Counted from the stretch's first letter, positions 26,414 through 36,128 are shown. The stretch: DNA of 42,946 nucleotides from an uncultured Neokomagataea sp. (GCF_946476835.1 NZ_CAMKWA010000015.1:1-42946); one strand, 5' to 3'. Notes: generated by a model from the letters alone, not told the origin. Program-made: numbers and translations.

Positions 26414-27373
26414 ATGCCCGTGAATAACGATGCTGAGAAACGTGTCATGCTGTCCCTACAACGCCGCCGCTTATTGCGTTGGCGTATAGGGGCTGTGTGC
26501 AGCTTTATTGTTGCATTGTTTCTGTGTGTCATGCCGTCTTCGTTGAGGCATGCCTCTCACGCTAAATCCCCACATATTGCACGCCTCGTTATTGACGGTG
26601 TGATCGGTAATGACGTTTCCGTGCAAGAGCGCGCTATTTGTCATGCCGCGAAAGACCCATCGGTCACGGGGCTGCTTGTTGTAGTGAATAGTCCTGGCGG
26701 TGCAGTAACCGGTGGAGAGCGTTTGCATGATGCTATTGCGCAGTTTGCAGCGGTGAAGCCGGTTGCTGTGAGTATGGGGGCGTTGGGTGCTTCAGCAGCG
26801 TATATGTTGTCTGTCCCAGCTCAGCATATTGTCGCGCTGCCTTCTACGTTAACGGGGTCTATTGGCGTGATTATGGAGCATTACGACGTGTCTCCATTAC
26901 TTGGCCGTCTCGGTGTGGCGAGCGCTCCTATCATGTCTGGTGCAATGAAAGATCAAGGTGACATGACTGTGCCCATTTCACCGGAGGGGCATGAAATGTT
27001 GCAGGGTATAGTGCATGATTTGTTTGATCAGTTTGTCGTAATGGTTGCGCAAGGGCGCCATATGGATCAAGCAAAGGTGCGTGCATTGGCTGATGGTCGT
27101 CCGTACACAGGGCATCAGGCGGTGGCATTAGGTTTGATTGATGAACTTGGTAATGAGTATGCTGCACGTATGTGGCTGCGTCACCGTTTAGGTATTACAG
27201 GCGGAAAATACCCCGTATCTGAAATTGGGGTGCGCCGGGATCAGCGTAGTTTTTTTGGTATCCCGTATAAAACGATGATGAGCAGTCTTTTTGGTGAAGC
27301 GGTGGTGCGACACTTTGAAACAGCATCAGCGTTAGATACGCTTGACGGTCCAGTTGCCATCTTGTCATGGTAG
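26414..27373 (+). CDS. sppA: S49 family peptidase, SppA type
   Basis: A membrane-anchored serine peptidase that degrades cleaved signal peptides. An N-terminal membrane segment lies at residues 25-43. The catalytic Ser-Lys pair is S127 in [10 protein letters not shown] and K179 in SGAMKDQ, with NSPGG at 92-96 shaping the active site. At 319 aa it is the single-domain form, which assembles as an oligomer. GAGGA touches the ATG at 26414 and lies 6 nt before an in-frame GTG at 26420, so the true start may be two codons later. ihfB follows closely. Confidence 0.93.
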   Translation: MPVNNDAEKRVMLSLQRRRLLRWRIGAVCSFIVALFLCVMPSSLRHASHAKSPHIARLVIDGVIGNDVSVQERAICHAAKDPSVTGLLVVVNSPGGAVTGGERLHDAIAQFAAVKPVAVSMGALGASAAYMLSVPAQHIVALPSTLTGSIGVIMEHYDVSPLLGRLGVASAPIMSGAMKDQGDMTVPISPEGHEMLQGIVHDLFDQFVVMVAQGRHMDQAKVRALADGRPYTGHQAVALGLIDELGNEYAARMWLRHRLGITGGKYPVSEIGVRRDQRSFFGIPYKTMMSSLFGEAVVRHFETASALDTLDGPVAILSW

Positions 27374-27407
27374 TTTACCAAGAGTGATATTGGGCGGTAA
27401 CGATACT

Positions 27408-27725
27408 ATGACGCGGTCTGAACTTGTAGCGGCGGTAGCGCGTATTCATGCACATCTTTTGCCAAAAGATGTTGAGCGCATCGTTGATGTGATTTTGGAA
27501 GAAATCAGTTTAGCCCTTGAAAAAGGGGATCGTGTTGAGTTGCGTGGTTTTGGGGCCTTTGCTCCGCGGCAGCGTCAAGCACGTACAGGGCGTAATCCGC
27601 GTACAGGTGAAACCGTTGACGTTGATGAAAAGGTTTTTCCTTTTTTCAAAGCCGGTAAAGAGTTACGCGAACGGGTTAATGAGGGCGTTTTGAAGCCTCA
27701 GGATCAAGACAAGTCTTCATCCTGA
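27408..27725 (+). CDS. ihfB: Integration host factor subunit beta
   Basis: A 105-aa DNA-bending protein of the HU/IHF fold that pairs with IHF-alpha, encoded at 42107. [23 protein letters not shown] is the beta-arm region, with the Pro that intercalates in DNA. The ATG at 27408 gives the normal start TRSELV; an upstream frame start at 27342 only reads the end of sppA. It follows sppA by 34 bases, probably in one operon. IHF is often required for phage and element integration. Confidence 0.96.
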   Translation: MTRSELVAAVARIHAHLLPKDVERIVDVILEEISLALEKGDRVELRGFGAFAPRQRQARTGRNPRTGETVDVDEKVFPFFKAGKELRERVNEGVLKPQDQDKSSS

Positions 27726-27727
27726 GG
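27696..27727. terminator. Long hairpin at the 3' end of ihfB
   Basis: A near-perfect stem: 9 bp (27696-27704 with 27719-27727), one C-C mismatch, then 5 bp closed by AA. It spans the ihfB stop codon. Downstream bases are T-rich, with a run of eight T about 12 bases on (27740-27747), so it probably terminates ihfB, which is convergent with the LysR gene. Confidence 0.55.
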
Positions 27728-27745
27728 TTGTTCTGAAGGTTTTTT

Positions 27746-28636
27746 TTAGTGCTTCAGACTATTGATTTCCGCGAGTAAGAAATCTCGGAAGACTGCGATT
27801 CGTTTGGATGTTCGCAGTTCGTCTGGATAGACGAAGTAAGCCTCGACTTTTGGTGTTGGAATATTCGGAAGAATGCGCACCAGATCCGGGTATGCTGTGG
27901 CCGAGTAGAATGGCAAAGACCCAATACCTGCGCCAGAGGCGATGGCATGTGCAACAGCAGCAATATTATTGATGGCTAAGCGCATACCTTTGTAGGGAAT
28001 ATCTTGACGGCATAATTCATCATGCAGCCAGTTCACTACGGGTAATGGCAGGTGCCAGCCAGCAAAGCCGATGATTTGGTGGTTTGCTAGTTCCTCAAGG
28101 TTCTGAGGGGTGCCATGTTCTGCAAGATAGTCAGCGCTCGCATAAATCGGCATATCAAAATCTGCAAGGTGCCGCTGTACGAGGTCTGGCTGTGTCGGAG
28201 GGTGCAGGCGGATGGCGACATCGGCCTCACGCATGCCTAGATCTAATTCTTCATCTTCCAGAAGAAGAGAAACTTCGATCTCGGGGTATTTCTCCAAGAA
28301 ACGGTTTAGGCGTGGTGTTAGCCATGATGCGCCAAAGCCCGTGGTCGTTGTGATGGTGATTTTGCCCGCAGCTCGTTCTTTGCTCTCGCTCAGAAATGCT
28401 TGCGTCAACGCAAGCTTTGAAAACACATCACGTACGGTACGGTTCAAGACTTCGCCTTGTTCCGTCAAAATCAAACCCCGCGCATGGCGGTGGAAGAGGG
28501 GAACGCGTAGCACTTCCTCTAGAGCAGATATCTGGCGTGATACTGCTGATTGGCTGAGATTGAGTTTATCTCCCGCATGGGTAAAAGAGCCGGCCTCAGC
28601 AACGGCGTGAAAAATGCGTAGTTTATCCCAGTCCAT
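27746..28636 (-). CDS. lsrB: LysR-type regulator, LsrB/VtlR-like
   Basis: A 296-aa LysR-type regulator. The start MDWDKLRIFHAVAEAGSFTHAG and HARGLILTEQGE match the LsrB/VtlR group, which in Rhizobiales sits next to trxB and controls small RNAs and redox or envelope genes. The N-terminal winged helix (1-60) and an effector domain (90-296) are complete. I use the ATG at 28636; the frame extends 39 codons to a TTG overlapping the trxB stop, but those residues are not family-like. Translation may be coupled to trxB. Confidence 0.88.
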   Translation of the reverse strand: MDWDKLRIFHAVAEAGSFTHAGDKLNLSQSAVSRQISALEEVLRVPLFHRHARGLILTEQGEVLNRTVRDVFSKLALTQAFLSESKERAAGKITITTTTGFGASWLTPRLNRFLEKYPEIEVSLLLEDEELDLGMREADVAIRLHPPTQPDLVQRHLADFDMPIYASADYLAEHGTPQNLEELANHQIIGFAGWHLPLPVVNWLHDELCRQDIPYKGMRLAINNIAAVAHAIASGAGIGSLPFYSATAYPDLVRILPNIPTPKVEAYFVYPDELRTSKRIAVFRDFLLAEINSLKH

Positions 28637-28749
28637 ATGATGATCGTCCCGTCCGCTGTTGCGGCGGTCCTCTTCCTTCTTAACCATAGGTATATCGTTT
28701 GCTCGGAGTTTCGTCTTAGAGACGAAACTGTCCGAAGCTTTGACTAGGG

Positions 28750-29736
28750 TCAAGTTTTTGTCATGGCTGGTATGTTGGCGAGGAAACGTTCTGCTTCCAA
28801 AGCTGCCATACAGCCGGTGCCAGCCGCAGTAACGGCTTGACGGAAAATGCGGTCCTGCACGTCACCGGCAGCAAAGACGCCGGGGATGTTGGTTTGTGTG
28901 CCACCAGCCTCTGTAATGATATAGCCCTCTGCATCACAGGCGACTTGATCACGGAATGGGCCGGTATTGGGATGATGCCCAATGGCGACAAACACACCGT
29001 CGACATCAAGGCGTGAGAGTTCGCCGGTTGCTGTATTTTTCAGCTCTATGCCTTGTACAACTTCAGGCGCTCCACCGCCGATAATGTCGTTTACGGCAAC
29101 ATTCCAGTGCGTTTTGATTTTGGGATGTGCCAAAAGCCGGTCTTGCAGAATGCGTTCAGCGCGTAGCGTGTCACGACGGTGGATGAGATGCACGGTTTCC
29201 GCGTGGTGGGTGAGGTACAGGGCTTCTTCAACAGCAGTATTGCCGCCGCCGATAACGGCAACGGTTTTGCCGCGGTAAAAGAATCCATCACAGGTTGCGC
29301 ATGCGGAGACGCCGCCGGTCCGCAAGCGGGTCTCGGCTTCTAGTCCGAGCCACTTGGCTTGGGCGCCTGTCGCGATCACAACGGTCCGTGCAAGGTACGT
29401 ATCGCCCGAGTCGCCCTTTAAATGAAAATATCCATCAGCATCTCTACCATTTTTTAATGATGCTTCTGTGATGAGGTCATACGTAATATTCGTACCCACA
29501 TGTTCGGCTTGGGCGCGCATTTGTTCCATGAGCCATGGCCCTTGGATGGGTTCCGCAAAACCGGGGTAATTCTCGACATCTGTCGTGATGGTTAGCTGTC
29601 CACCGGGCTGCATACCGGTCACGAGGATTGGTTTCATGTTCGCGCGGGCAGCATAAATGGCTGCGGTATATCCGGCTGGTCCAGCCCCGACGACGAGAAG
29701 ATCAGTGTGGTGAAGAGCGCTCATACCCATTCCCAT
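28750..29736 (-). CDS. trxB: Thioredoxin reductase
   Basis: A flavoprotein that reduces thioredoxin with NADPH. The FAD-binding motif VVGAGPAGYTAAIYAARA, the redox-active CATC, the NADPH-binding VIGGGNTAVEEALYL and the C-terminal GVFAAGDVQD are all present. The start is chosen at 29736, with GGAGGA 12 nt upstream; 29724 is an alternative. It diverges from an Lrp-type gene, the same neighbour as in Escherichia coli, and is followed by lsrB. Confidence 0.97.
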   Translation of the reverse strand: MGMGMSALHHTDLLVVGAGPAGYTAAIYAARANMKPILVTGMQPGGQLTITTDVENYPGFAEPIQGPWLMEQMRAQAEHVGTNITYDLITEASLKNGRDADGYFHLKGDSGDTYLARTVVIATGAQAKWLGLEAETRLRTGGVSACATCDGFFYRGKTVAVIGGGNTAVEEALYLTHHAETVHLIHRRDTLRAERILQDRLLAHPKIKTHWNVAVNDIIGGGAPEVVQGIELKNTATGELSRLDVDGVFVAIGHHPNTGPFRDQVACDAEGYIITEAGGTQTNIPGVFAAGDVQDRIFRQAVTAAGTGCMAALEAERFLANIPAMTKT

Positions 29737-29822
29737 TTGGTGTTGTTGTCCTCCATATAAGGGTTTCAACGCCAGTTGCCATCTTTCCGGGCAGCTTTAC
29801 CTGCCATATATGTCGGGATGAC

Positions 29823-30305
29823 ATGAACACAACGCACACTTTGCCCTCCGCTGACCTTGATGCCATTGACCGGCTGATTATCGCCGAACTTCAGGTTGAT
29901 GGGCGTATGACAAATGTGGAACTTGCCCGACGCGTAGGCATTTCCGCTCCTCCTTGCTTACGGCGTGTACGCCGTTTGGAGGAATTAGGTATCATCCGTG
30001 GTTACCACGCAGATGTTGATCCGGCTCTTTTGGGCTGGTCTATCGTTTTTTATGCTCTGATTGGCTTAGATAGTCAGCGCAACAGCGTATTGAATGAGTT
30101 TGAAGCACAGGTGGGAGAATGGCCCGAAACACGTGAATGCCACATGATACGTGGGGGAGGGGATTTCCTCGCTCGCTTTGTGGCGCGTGATGCTGCGCAT
30201 CAGAATGTTTTGACACGCCGTTTGACCGAAAGCCCGCATGTTGTGCGTGTACAGACATTGCAAACGATACAAACAAGCCGGTCATTGGCTGGCGTTCCAA
30301 TTTAA
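29823..30305 (+). CDS. Lrp/AsnC family transcriptional regulator
   Basis: A 160-aa regulator of the Lrp/AsnC family. The N-terminal helix-turn-helix reads LDAIDRLIIAELQVDGRMTN and NVELARRVGISAPPCLRRV. The C-terminal RAM (ligand-binding, oligomerisation) domain follows (about 75-150). These proteins respond to amino acids. It diverges from trxB over an 87-base promoter region and precedes the glycosyltransferase gene by 12 bases, possibly one transcript. Confidence 0.94.
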   Translation: MNTTHTLPSADLDAIDRLIIAELQVDGRMTNVELARRVGISAPPCLRRVRRLEELGIIRGYHADVDPALLGWSIVFYALIGLDSQRNSVLNEFEAQVGEWPETRECHMIRGGGDFLARFVARDAAHQNVLTRRLTESPHVVRVQTLQTIQTSRSLAGVPI

Positions 30306-30317
30306 CGGCGTATTGTA

Positions 30318-31427
30318 GTGACCTCTCATGCTGCGGCAGCGCTTTTGCCCGCTCAGATTTCGATTGTAGTTCCGTGCTATAATGAAGTGGACAATGTCCC
30401 TGCATTGGTAGCCGCGCTGGACCGTGCTCTGGGGGCGTTAGCGTGGGAGGTCATTTTTGTTGATGACAACTCGCCGGACGGTACTGCGGCATGTGCTGCG
30501 CGTTTGGCGCAGCAGGACCCCCGTATTCGCATCGTGAAGCGCGTTGGGCGGCGGGGCCTCTCTAGTGCCGTTATGGAAGGGATACTGGCGTCATCAGCCC
30601 CCTATGCGGCTGTTATGGACGGTGATCTTCAGCATGATGAGGGTATTTTGCCGGAGATGCTGCGTCGTTTGCAGGAAGGCGCAGCGTTAGTGGTCGCGAG
30701 CCGTCATATTGAGGGGGGGGATAACTCGGGGCTTGCTAATCGTTGGCGGCATGCTTTGTCTAACACAGGCATTCGGGCTGCTCAGTATGTTATGCCGCAT
30801 CGTATTTCGGACCCGATGAGTGGTTTCTTTGCGCTACGTCGCTCGCTCTTTGATGCATTGCTTCCAAAGCTTTCAGGTGCGGGCTTCAAAATTCTTCTCG
30901 ATTTGGCGATGTCTGCTCCAGTGGGGACGCGCATCGAAGAAGTACCTTTCGTTTTCCGTCCACGCCAAGCGGGAGAAAGTAAGTTAGACATGCAGGTTCT
31001 AATTCAGTTCGCATTTATGCTGCTGGATAAAATGACGCATGGGCGCTTACCGACCCGTTTTTTATCGTTTGCGATTGTTGGACTGATCGGCGTCTTTGTG
31101 AATGTTAGCGTTTTGCACGTTAGCAGAATGGCTGGGTTGGATTTTTCACAGAGTCAGTTGCTCGGTACGTTTGCGGCGATTTTGGCTAATTTTTACTTAA
31201 ATAATCGCATCACCTACCATGATAAACGTTTGCGTGGCCGCCGTTTGTGGTGGGGGTTGGCACTCTTTGTCGTGACATGCTCTGTCGGTGCGGTGGCCAA
31301 TATTGGTATTGCTCGTATGGCGTTGCATGATTGGGGGCAAGGTCACTGGAGCCGCTCCTCGGCAGCTGGTGCCGTGATGAGTGTTGTCTGGAATTATGCT
31401 GTATCGTCGACCTTGGTATGGCGATGA
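30318..31427 (+). CDS. Family 2 glycosyltransferase with GtrA domain
   Basis: A 369-aa protein with a DPM1-like GT2 domain (1-235: IVVPCYNEVDNV, DDNSPDGT, MDGDLQH) and a GtrA-type membrane domain (about 245-365, four helices). Such proteins move a sugar from a nucleotide donor to a polyprenyl phosphate, which is then used outside the membrane. It starts with GTG at 30318. Its stop overlaps the start of the next gene (ATGA), a GT39/ArnT-type transferase that would use the lipid-linked sugar. The pair probably modifies lipid A or another envelope glycan. Confidence 0.9.
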   Translation: MTSHAAAALLPAQISIVVPCYNEVDNVPALVAALDRALGALAWEVIFVDDNSPDGTAACAARLAQQDPRIRIVKRVGRRGLSSAVMEGILASSAPYAAVMDGDLQHDEGILPEMLRRLQEGAALVVASRHIEGGDNSGLANRWRHALSNTGIRAAQYVMPHRISDPMSGFFALRRSLFDALLPKLSGAGFKILLDLAMSAPVGTRIEEVPFVFRPRQAGESKLDMQVLIQFAFMLLDKMTHGRLPTRFLSFAIVGLIGVFVNVSVLHVSRMAGLDFSQSQLLGTFAAILANFYLNNRITYHDKRLRGRRLWWGLALFVVTCSVGAVANIGIARMALHDWGQGHWSRSSAAGAVMSVVWNYAVSSTLVWR

Positions 31428-32809
31428 GAGGGCTGCGTAGCGGGTGGGGTCTCGCTTTAGGTCTCTTTATTCTGACGACCGCTCGATTGGTTCTGGCCGC
31501 GTGGTTACCTTTAACGCCTGATGAAGCCTATTACGCAGTGTGGTCGCACCATTTGCAGGGTGGATATCTTGATCACCCGTTTATGGTTGCGCTGTGGATC
31601 CATGTCGGCACATGGCTGTGCGGAGACAACCCGCTGGGTGTGCGGTTATTGGGGCCTTTATCAGTTGTCCCGGGTAGTATTCTCTTGGTGCTGGCCGCGC
31701 GGCGTCTGTGCGGTGAGCAGACCTATGGTCTGCGCGCTGTGTGGCTCTTGAATGCGACTCTCATGGTCGGGCTTGGCTGCGCTACCATGACACCAGATAC
31801 CCCGCTTGTGTTTTTTGTGACGCTGGCGCTTTACGCGTTAAGTTACGCGGTGACGGCGAAAGAACGCGTCATGCAGTGTGCATGGTGGGGTGCTGTCGGC
31901 GGAGCCTTGGGCCTAGGGTTTGATTCAAAATATACAGCAGTTTTATTGGGTGCTGCTATTGCTGGGGCTGTATTGTCTAGCAAAGAGTGGCGCTGGAAGC
32001 TTGCACCTTGGTGCGCTGTACCCGCTTTCTTGGTGTTAATAGCACCTGTAGTGCTGTGGAATGCCAATCATCATTGGGCAAGCTTTGTAAAGCAGGGTGG
32101 GCGCACGGGAGATTGGCATCCAGCACGTGCCTTGCAGTTTTTGGGTGAATTGCTGGGCGGTCAAGTCGGTTTGGCTACGCCGTTCATCTTTATTGTGTTC
32201 GCACTAGGCTTGCGTGTTGCGTATCAGCGTCGTGCTGAATTTGGGCCACGGGTTTTATGCTGGATGGCTCTCTTGCCGCTCGGTGTGTTTGTGCAGCACG
32301 CTTTTGGGGATCGTGTTCAAGCAAATTGGCCTGCGGTTATTTACCCTGTCTGGGCGTTGGTCGGTGCTTTATCGACGGTGCGCATACGTTGGGCGGTTGT
32401 TTCTGGGGTTGCAGTTTTTGGTTTGGTTATGGTGCATGCGGTCGTGCATTTGCCTCTTCTCGCGCCGACCAAAGATCCAATTATCCGTCAAGCTGGGGGA
32501 TGGGGAGAGTTTAATGCGGCAGTGCTCGCCCGTGCATATGCTTTGCATGCGGATGCTATCGCCGTGGATGATTATGGTGTTGCTGCAGAAGTGAAGCGCT
32601 CAGGCGCTTCCATGCCGATCATCGGTCTGGATCCCCGATGGCACTTTCTGGGGCAACCCTTAGACAGTTTTGGCAATGTCTTGATTATAAATGATCTTCA
32701 CCCGAATTCTCCGTCGGGCGAGAAAATATGTCGTTCCTGGCACGGGCATGCTTTGCGTTGCTATCGGGTGACGGCAGGTCCGTTGCATGATGTGGTGGTC
32801 TTGCCGTAA
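31424..32809 (+). CDS. GT39/ArnT-like membrane glycosyltransferase
   Basis: A 461-aa polytopic membrane enzyme of the PMT/ArnT class. LTPDEAYYAVWS with the acidic pair and GYLDHPFMVALWI are the family's periplasmic active-site motifs. About ten hydrophobic helices follow, and the C-terminal ~100 residues are soluble. It likely transfers a sugar from the polyprenyl carrier made by the overlapping GT2-GtrA protein to an envelope acceptor. I start at the ATG overlapping that gene's stop; an ATG two codons earlier (31418) is also possible. Confidence 0.9.
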   Translation: MRGLRSGWGLALGLFILTTARLVLAAWLPLTPDEAYYAVWSHHLQGGYLDHPFMVALWIHVGTWLCGDNPLGVRLLGPLSVVPGSILLVLAARRLCGEQTYGLRAVWLLNATLMVGLGCATMTPDTPLVFFVTLALYALSYAVTAKERVMQCAWWGAVGGALGLGFDSKYTAVLLGAAIAGAVLSSKEWRWKLAPWCAVPAFLVLIAPVVLWNANHHWASFVKQGGRTGDWHPARALQFLGELLGGQVGLATPFIFIVFALGLRVAYQRRAEFGPRVLCWMALLPLGVFVQHAFGDRVQANWPAVIYPVWALVGALSTVRIRWAVVSGVAVFGLVMVHAVVHLPLLAPTKDPIIRQAGGWGEFNAAVLARAYALHADAIAVDDYGVAAEVKRSGASMPIIGLDPRWHFLGQPLDSFGNVLIINDLHPNSPSGEKICRSWHGHALRCYRVTAGPLHDVVVLP

Positions 32810-32876
32810 GGCTGGGGCGTAAAGAAAGGGTTTCTTAAGGTTTGCGTGCCATACTTCTTCTTGAGAAGGAGGTCGC

Positions 32877-33773
32877 ATGCCTACATCCCCCCCGACAGCA
32901 AAACATAAGATTATCATCAAGCGTTATGATGTGGTGGAAGCGGCACATCATGGCGGCGCATGGAAGATTGCTTACGCAGACTTCGTGACGGCAATGATGG
33001 CGTTCTTTCTAGTGATGTGGCTGATTAACGCGACAACAGAAGAACAGCGGCGCGGTATTGCTAGTTATTTTAATCCAATGGCGATTCAAAAAGATGTACC
33101 GCCGCCCGTGGACAATATGTTGGGGACTGAGGCTTCACCTTTAGCGACAACGGCGCAGACAGTTGTAGTGCATGAAGGTGAGTTTTCAGGGCACCATGCA
33201 GATAGTGGGCGTGGAGCTGTCACAGCGAAAGCCACGGATCAAAGTACTCAGATTGTCCCGCTTCATGAGCGTGATGTCCATGTAGGAGAGACGCCTGAGC
33301 ACGCGGTGGTGGCACGGCAGGCACAGGCGGCAGATGACATTAAGAAAGCTGTTTTAGGGAATGCAAATTTGGATGTTGTTCGCACTCAGGTCTCTGTGAC
33401 GCAGGGTGATGATGGACTGCATATCCAGATAACTGATTCGGAGCGTGAACCAATGTTCGCGTTAGGGGCTGTGGCCCCAACAGCGCATGCGCGTGAGTTG
33501 TTGAAGACGATTGCTCCGTATTTGATGAAATTATCAGGAGCGATATCCGTTGCTGGTTATACGGATGCGACCCCTTTTCATTCAGGGGTGCTGTCGAATT
33601 GGCAATTGTCTAGCGGGCGCGCAACGTCCGCGCGGGATCTCCTCGTGCAAGCGGGGCTGCCGGATTGGCGCTTTCATTCCATCAGTGGGTATGCGGACCG
33701 GGAATTGGCCGACAAGGCGCATCCTTTTGCGCCTGAGAACCGACGTGTTGTGCTCATCGTCGCCACGCACTGA
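32877..33773 (+). CDS. motB: Flagellar motor stator protein MotB
   Basis: A 298-aa stator subunit. It has a single N-terminal membrane helix with the proton-channel aspartate in YADFVTAMMAFFLVMW (D35) and a C-terminal OmpA-like peptidoglycan-binding domain (about 195-298) with GYTDATPF, NWQLSSGRA and NRRVVLIV. GAAGGAGGT lies 5 nt before the ATG, a very strong ribosome binding site. motB precedes motA here, the reverse of the common order, and no other flagellar genes lie near. Confidence 0.95.
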   Translation: MPTSPPTAKHKIIIKRYDVVEAAHHGGAWKIAYADFVTAMMAFFLVMWLINATTEEQRRGIASYFNPMAIQKDVPPPVDNMLGTEASPLATTAQTVVVHEGEFSGHHADSGRGAVTAKATDQSTQIVPLHERDVHVGETPEHAVVARQAQAADDIKKAVLGNANLDVVRTQVSVTQGDDGLHIQITDSEREPMFALGAVAPTAHARELLKTIAPYLMKLSGAISVAGYTDATPFHSGVLSNWQLSSGRATSARDLLVQAGLPDWRFHSISGYADRELADKAHPFAPENRRVVLIVATH

Positions 33774-33805
33774 CATTTCATTGTGATATTAGAATTGAGA
33801 TCAAC

Positions 33806-34675
33806 ATGTTTGTATTGATTGGCCTTGTCGTTGTTTTGGCCTGTGTCTTTGGTGCGTTTGCAGCCTCTGGTGGCGCTATAGGGCCACTCTTTGCATCGAT
33901 GCCTTTTGAACTCCTCACTATTCTAGGGGCCGCTGTGGGGACGTTTTTGATGGCGAACCCGATGTCTGTCGTGAAGCATGCCGTTCAGGACGTGAAAAAG
34001 GCGATGAAAGGGAGCCGTTATACCCGTGATGATTATGTGCAGTTGCTCGGTGTTTTGTTTCATTTGTGCAAAATCGCGGCAGCGCGTGGGATGGTGGCTG
34101 TAGAGAGCCATATTGAAGAGCCACAGGGGAGTACTATTTTTAAAGCACATGATCGGGTGGCGCAAAACGAAGATGTGTGTGTGTTCATGTGTGATTATTT
34201 GCGTATGGCCGGGATGAATGCCACGGACCCTTATCAGATGGATGATGTGATGGGTGGCGAATTGAAAAAGCGCGCCCATGAAGAGCTGCATATGGCTCAT
34301 GCATTGCAGTCTATGGCAGATGCGTTGCCTGCTTTGGGAATCGTTGCCGCTGTACTGGGGGTGATTAAAACCATGGCTGCAATTAGCAAGCCGCCTGCAG
34401 TGTTGGGAGAGATGATCGCCGGGGCGCTGGTGGGCACCTTTCTAGGGATTCTCTTAGCTTATGGCATGGTGGCCCCACTTGCGGGGCGTTTGAAAGGGGT
34501 GGTGGAAGAAGAAGGAGCGTATTTCAATGTCGTACGGGCCATGATTATTGCCCATTTGCAGGGCAATGCACCACAGGTCAGTGTAGAGATCGCACGTAAG
34601 AGTATTCCAACGGGGATGATGCCGTCTTTTAAAGACGTCGAAGATGCCGTTAATCAGCCATTGCCGGGTGCATAA
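33806..34675 (+). CDS. motA: Flagellar motor stator protein MotA
   Basis: A 289-aa proton-channel subunit with four predicted membrane helices (about 3-25, 33-50, 168-190, 200-225) and the cytoplasmic loop that contacts FliG. The segments LPALGIVAAVLGVIKTM and GEMIAGALVGTFLGILLAYG are the conserved MotA family motifs. It follows motB by 32 bases and is closed by a bidirectional terminator. Confidence 0.96.
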   Translation: MFVLIGLVVVLACVFGAFAASGGAIGPLFASMPFELLTILGAAVGTFLMANPMSVVKHAVQDVKKAMKGSRYTRDDYVQLLGVLFHLCKIAAARGMVAVESHIEEPQGSTIFKAHDRVAQNEDVCVFMCDYLRMAGMNATDPYQMDDVMGGELKKRAHEELHMAHALQSMADALPALGIVAAVLGVIKTMAAISKPPAVLGEMIAGALVGTFLGILLAYGMVAPLAGRLKGVVEEEGAYFNVVRAMIIAHLQGNAPQVSVEIARKSIPTGMMPSFKDVEDAVNQPLPGA

Positions 34676-34704
34676 TTTGCGTTACTGACCTGAAAACAGG
34701 GCAC

Positions 34705-34741
34705 AAAAAAAGCCGCACTCCCGAGGGAGGCGGCTTTTTTT
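34705..34741. terminator. Bidirectional terminator between motA and rpsU
   Basis: A G+C stem (GCCGC/GCGGC plus an inner CTCC/GGAG) is flanked by runs of A on the left and T on the right, so it works on both strands. It separates the convergent motA and rpsU genes. Confidence 0.85.
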
Positions 34742-34756
34742 GTTGGCGTCAGCGAA

Positions 34757-34960
34757 TTAGAAGCCTTCACGCTCCAGACGCTTACGCTCCATCTTGCGAG
34801 CGCGACGCACAGCTTCAGCAGCTTCACGAGCGCGACGCTCTGAAGGCTTTTCAAAGTGGCGACGCAGCTTCATTTCGCGAAATACGCCTTCGCGTTGCAT
34901 CTTCTTCTTAAGCGCTTTGAGCGCTTGATCAACATTGTTGTCACGAACGAGAACCTGCAC
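34757..34960 (-). CDS. rpsU: 30S ribosomal protein S21 (bS21)
   Basis: A 67-aa bS21 of the 30S subunit. The sequence [20 protein letters not shown] and the basic tail rich in [20 protein letters not shown] are typical of the alphaproteobacterial form. It uses a GTG start at 34960, with AAGGAG 11 nt upstream; a longer frame to 35041 is not conserved. It is a single-gene unit. Confidence 0.96.
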   Translation of the reverse strand: MQVLVRDNNVDQALKALKKKMQREGVFREMKLRRHFEKPSERRAREAAEAVRRARKMERKRLEREGF

Positions 34961-35130
34961 GGTGTCGTCAACTCCTTGTATAGGGCGCTTGTCATTGACG
35001 CCCGTGAAATGGCATTTCCGTTGGGATCGAGCCCTTAACACATTCCCGGCGGCGGGCGCAAATCATTAGGTGCACTTGAACCGTTTTTTGTCTCAGAGCA
35101 GTCTATATTTTCGAAAAGACTGGAAAAAAC

Positions 35131-35643
35131 ATGGCTGTTTTAAAGATTTTACGCATGGGGCACCCGGTTCTGCACCGTATTGCTGATTCTGTCGTTGAGC
35201 CGGACAGCGCGGAAGTGCGGCATTTGGTGCGTGATATGCTGGAAACAATGCATGATGCACGAGGCGCTGGACTGGCTGCGCCGCAAATTGGGAAGTCTTT
35301 GCGTCTTTTCGTTTATCATGTGCCGTCTGCGCGCTGTCAGGACGGAGAGGCGGCTATTGAGCCATGTGCCTTGATTAATCCGGTTCTAGCGCCTGTCGGT
35401 GAGGAGCAAATGATCTGCCGGGAAGGGTGCCTTTCGATTCCCGGGTTGCGTGCGGATGTGCCGCGTTACAAGCGCGTGCGGTACAGTGGATTGAATGAAA
35501 ACGGCGTGGCGGTCTCAGGTCTTGCGACTGGATTTCATGCGAATGTTTTGCAGCATGAGTATGACCATTTGGACGGTATTCTTTACCCGGAACGGATTGA
35601 AGATTTTACCCGCTTCGCTTTTATGGATGAAACGCCTGCATGA
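35131..35643 (+). CDS. def: Peptide deformylase
   Basis: A 170-aa metalloenzyme that removes the formyl group from nascent proteins. All three motifs are present: GAGLAAPQIG, EGCLSIPG (metal-binding Cys) and QHEYDHLDG (two metal-binding His and the catalytic Glu). It starts an operon; its stop overlaps the next ATG (ATGA), so the MarR gene is translationally coupled. Confidence 0.97.
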   Translation: MAVLKILRMGHPVLHRIADSVVEPDSAEVRHLVRDMLETMHDARGAGLAAPQIGKSLRLFVYHVPSARCQDGEAAIEPCALINPVLAPVGEEQMICREGCLSIPGLRADVPRYKRVRYSGLNENGVAVSGLATGFHANVLQHEYDHLDGILYPERIEDFTRFAFMDETPA

Positions 35644-36128
35644 GTATGCGTGGAACTGAGCCTCCGTCTATTGCGGCGCATTTATATTTGCGCGAGGAGC
35701 AACTGCGTCAGTCGTTCGAAGCGCAGATGATGGCGTGGCGTCGTCTCAATGCGGAGTGTGGTGCGTTACTGCGGAGCAAAGGGTTAGGCCATTCGCATCA
35801 TCGGATTTTATTCTTGGTTGGTTCGCATCCGGGCATGACGCCGGGTGAGTTGCTAGAAGCATTGAACATTACCAAGCAGTCCTTAGGGCGTGCGCTGGGG
35901 GACCTGAAAGATCAGGCGTTATTGGTGCAGGAGCGAGATGCACGAGATGCACGACGGCGCCCCTTACGCTTAACGGCGGAGGGCGATTCGTTGGAAAAGG
36001 CGCTCTTTCAATTGATGCGTGAGGTCATGATTAAAGCGTATAGAGAGGCTGGCTTCACATCCGTGGAAGGTTTTCGGCGTGTGTTGATGGCGTTGCAGCA
36101 TGTGGAGGCATCGCAGCATGACAGATGA
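35640..36128 (+). CDS. MarR family regulator (PetP-like)
   Basis: A 162-aa winged-helix regulator. Residues 45-115 form the MarR fold, with HHRILFLVGSHPGMTPGELL and NITKQSLGRALGDL as the recognition region and a DARRRPLRLT wing. Together with the following response-regulator gene it matches the petP-petR pair known in Rhodobacter. It overlaps def by 4 bases and the next gene by 11. Confidence 0.9.
   Translation: MSMRGTEPPSIAAHLYLREEQLRQSFEAQMMAWRRLNAECGALLRSKGLGHSHHRILFLVGSHPGMTPGELLEALNITKQSLGRALGDLKDQALLVQERDARDARRRPLRLTAEGDSLEKALFQLMREVMIKAYREAGFTSVEGFRRVLMALQHVEASQHDR

Noticed and set aside
28637-28753. A 39-codon N-terminal extension of the LysR regulator
   Set aside because: LsrB-type proteins start at MDWDKL; the extension is charged, not family-like, and begins with TTG.
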